This document shows positions 5,426-6,271 of a stretch of DNA of 6,271 nt, piece after piece. The first letter of the stretch is position 1. Every line of letters starts with the position of its first letter. The stretch spans positions 1-6,271 of the forward strand of contig JACZWD010000157.1 of assembly GCA_022572335.1 (NCBI GenBank). The letters run 5' to 3'. This stretch comes from Pseudomonadota bacterium. Lineage in GTDB: Bacteria; Pseudomonadota; Alphaproteobacteria; Rhodospirillales; 2-02-FULL-58-16. The notes below the pieces were generated by a model. It worked only from the letters and a program-made list of their open reading frames with translations, was not told where the DNA came from and did not search any database. The position numbers and the translations under genes are program-made.

Positions 5426-6271
5426 ATGATGGATGGAACCCCACCCCTTTCGAAAGCCGGCTGGATCCCCATCCTTGCCGTCATTTTCGTGCTTGGCGGG
5501 TCGTGGTCCGCGTCGGCGGAGCTCAGGATCGACATCACCCGCGGCACGGTCGAGCCGCTGCCCATCGCGGTGACCGATTTCCTCGGCACCGCCGAGGACG
5601 AGACCCGGTTCGGGCGGGACATCGCCAGGGTCGTGGCCGCCGATCTTGAACGCTCGGGCCTGTTCCGTCCCATCGACTCGCGCGCCTTCATCCAGTCCGG
5701 CCAGGCGCTCAGCGCCCTTCCCCGCTTCGCCGACTGGCGGGTGATCAACGCCCAGGCCCTGGTCCAGGGGCGCACCCAGATCGTCGAGGACGGGCGGCTG
5801 CGCGTGGAGTTCCGGCTGTGGGACGTGTTTGCCGAGCAGCAGATGGTGGGATTCGAGTACCACACGGCGCCCAACGGCTGGCGCCGCGTCGCCCACATTA
5901 TCGCCGATGCGATCTTCAAGCGGGTGACCGGCGAAGAAGGCTATTTCGACACCCGCATCGTCTACATCGCCGAAAGGGGGCCCCAGGACCGGCGGATCAA
6001 GCGACTGGCCATCATGGACCAGGACGGGGAAAACCACCGCTTCCTCACCGACGGCGACACGCTTGTGCTGACTCCCCGGTTTTCGCCGACCCTGCAGGAG
6101 ATCATCTATCTCTCCTATTACAGCGGCGTGCCGCGCGTTTACATCTTCAACATCGACACCGGCCGCGAGGAGATCGTCGGCGACTTTCCGGGCATGACGT
6201 TTGCCCCGCGCTTTTCCCCCGACGGCAAGGCGGTTATCATGAGCATGGCCAAGGACGGCAACTCCGAGATC
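5426..6271 (+). CDS. tolB: Tol-Pal periplasmic beta-propeller protein TolB (5' part)
   Basis: TolB is the periplasmic protein that binds Pal and is pulled by TolA. The window holds the first 282 codons of a protein that is usually about 430-450 residues; the rest lies beyond the right edge with no stop seen. A signal peptide is clear: K10, a hydrophobic core (about 11-25, AGWIPILAVIFVLGG) and a likely cleavage after ASA at 29-31. The mature protein begins ELRIDITRGTVEPLPIAVTDF, cut here to its start ELRIDITRG (32-40) and PLPIAVTDF (44-52), the hallmark of the N-terminal TolB domain (to about 165). The beta-propeller follows, with repeats such as LTPRFSP (215-221), SYYSGVPRVYIF (230-241) and FAPRFSPDGKAVIMS (259-273). 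The gene starts 2 bases after the tolA stop. pal is expected downstream but is not in the window. Confidence 0.96.
   Translation, partial: MMDGTPPLSKAGWIPILAVIFVLGGSWSASAELRIDITRGTVEPLPIAVTDFLGTAEDETRFGRDIARVVAADLERSGLFRPIDSRAFIQSGQALSALPRFADWRVINAQALVQGRTQIVEDGRLRVEFRLWDVFAEQQMVGFEYHTAPNGWRRVAHIIADAIFKRVTGEEGYFDTRIVYIAERGPQDRRIKRLAIMDQDGENHRFLTDGDTLVLTPRFSPTLQEIIYLSYYSGVPRVYIFNIDTGREEIVGDFPGMTFAPRFSPDGKAVIMSMAKDGNSEI

Noticed and set aside
1..6271. Mobile element, tRNA, rRNA or phage gene
   Set aside because: No transposase, integrase, terminal inverted repeats, target-site duplications or RNA gene folds were seen; the content is conserved core genes in conserved order.

Overview
The window is ordinary chromosomal core DNA from a GC-rich proteobacterium, most likely an alphaproteobacterium and perhaps of the Rhodospirillales type. 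This rests on gene order (yebC, ruvC, ruvA, ruvB, then tolQ, tolR, tolA, tolB), on the alphaproteobacterial form of the YebC N-terminus (MAGHSQFKNIM), on the strong G/C third-position bias, and on a proline/lysine-rich TolA linker. Genus cannot be told from the sequence alone. All eight genes lie on the + strand. None is frameshifted; only tolB is cut by the window edge.

Layout. Positions 1-251 are non-coding or unresolved: a GC-rich left part with a perfect 8-bp hairpin (77-100), then an AT-richer leader. yebC (252-1001) codes for a YebC/PmpR/TACO1-family protein. After 37 nt comes ruvC (1039-1560), which overlaps ruvA (1557-2180, GTG start) by 4 nt; ruvA overlaps ruvB (2177-3223) by 4 nt. 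A 106-nt gap follows, carrying a nested inverted repeat and a five-codon mini-ORF. Then tolQ (3330-4061), tolR (4064-4540), tolA (4545-5423) and tolB (5426 to the right edge) are packed with 2-4 nt between them.

How they work together. RuvA binds four-way DNA junctions, RuvB motors drive branch migration, and RuvC cuts the junction, so the first block completes homologous recombination and repair. TolQ and TolR form the proton-driven inner-membrane motor that energises TolA, which spans the periplasm towards TolB and Pal at the outer membrane; the second block supports outer-membrane constriction and integrity during division. pal would be expected just past the right edge. All catalytic or channel residues I could check by position are present in RuvC, RuvB, TolQ and TolR.

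I see no previously undescribed system. Points worth a second look: ybgC, which commonly sits between ruvB and tolQ in this cluster, is absent; the ruvB-tolQ gap can fold into a nested hairpin; an A7 run near the end of tolR sits where a -1 slip would end on the tolA start codon; tolA has a near-perfect 18-bp tandem duplication and several polyproline runs, which may matter given the YebC-family gene upstream; and both helix-hairpin-helix motifs of RuvA lack the usual proline.
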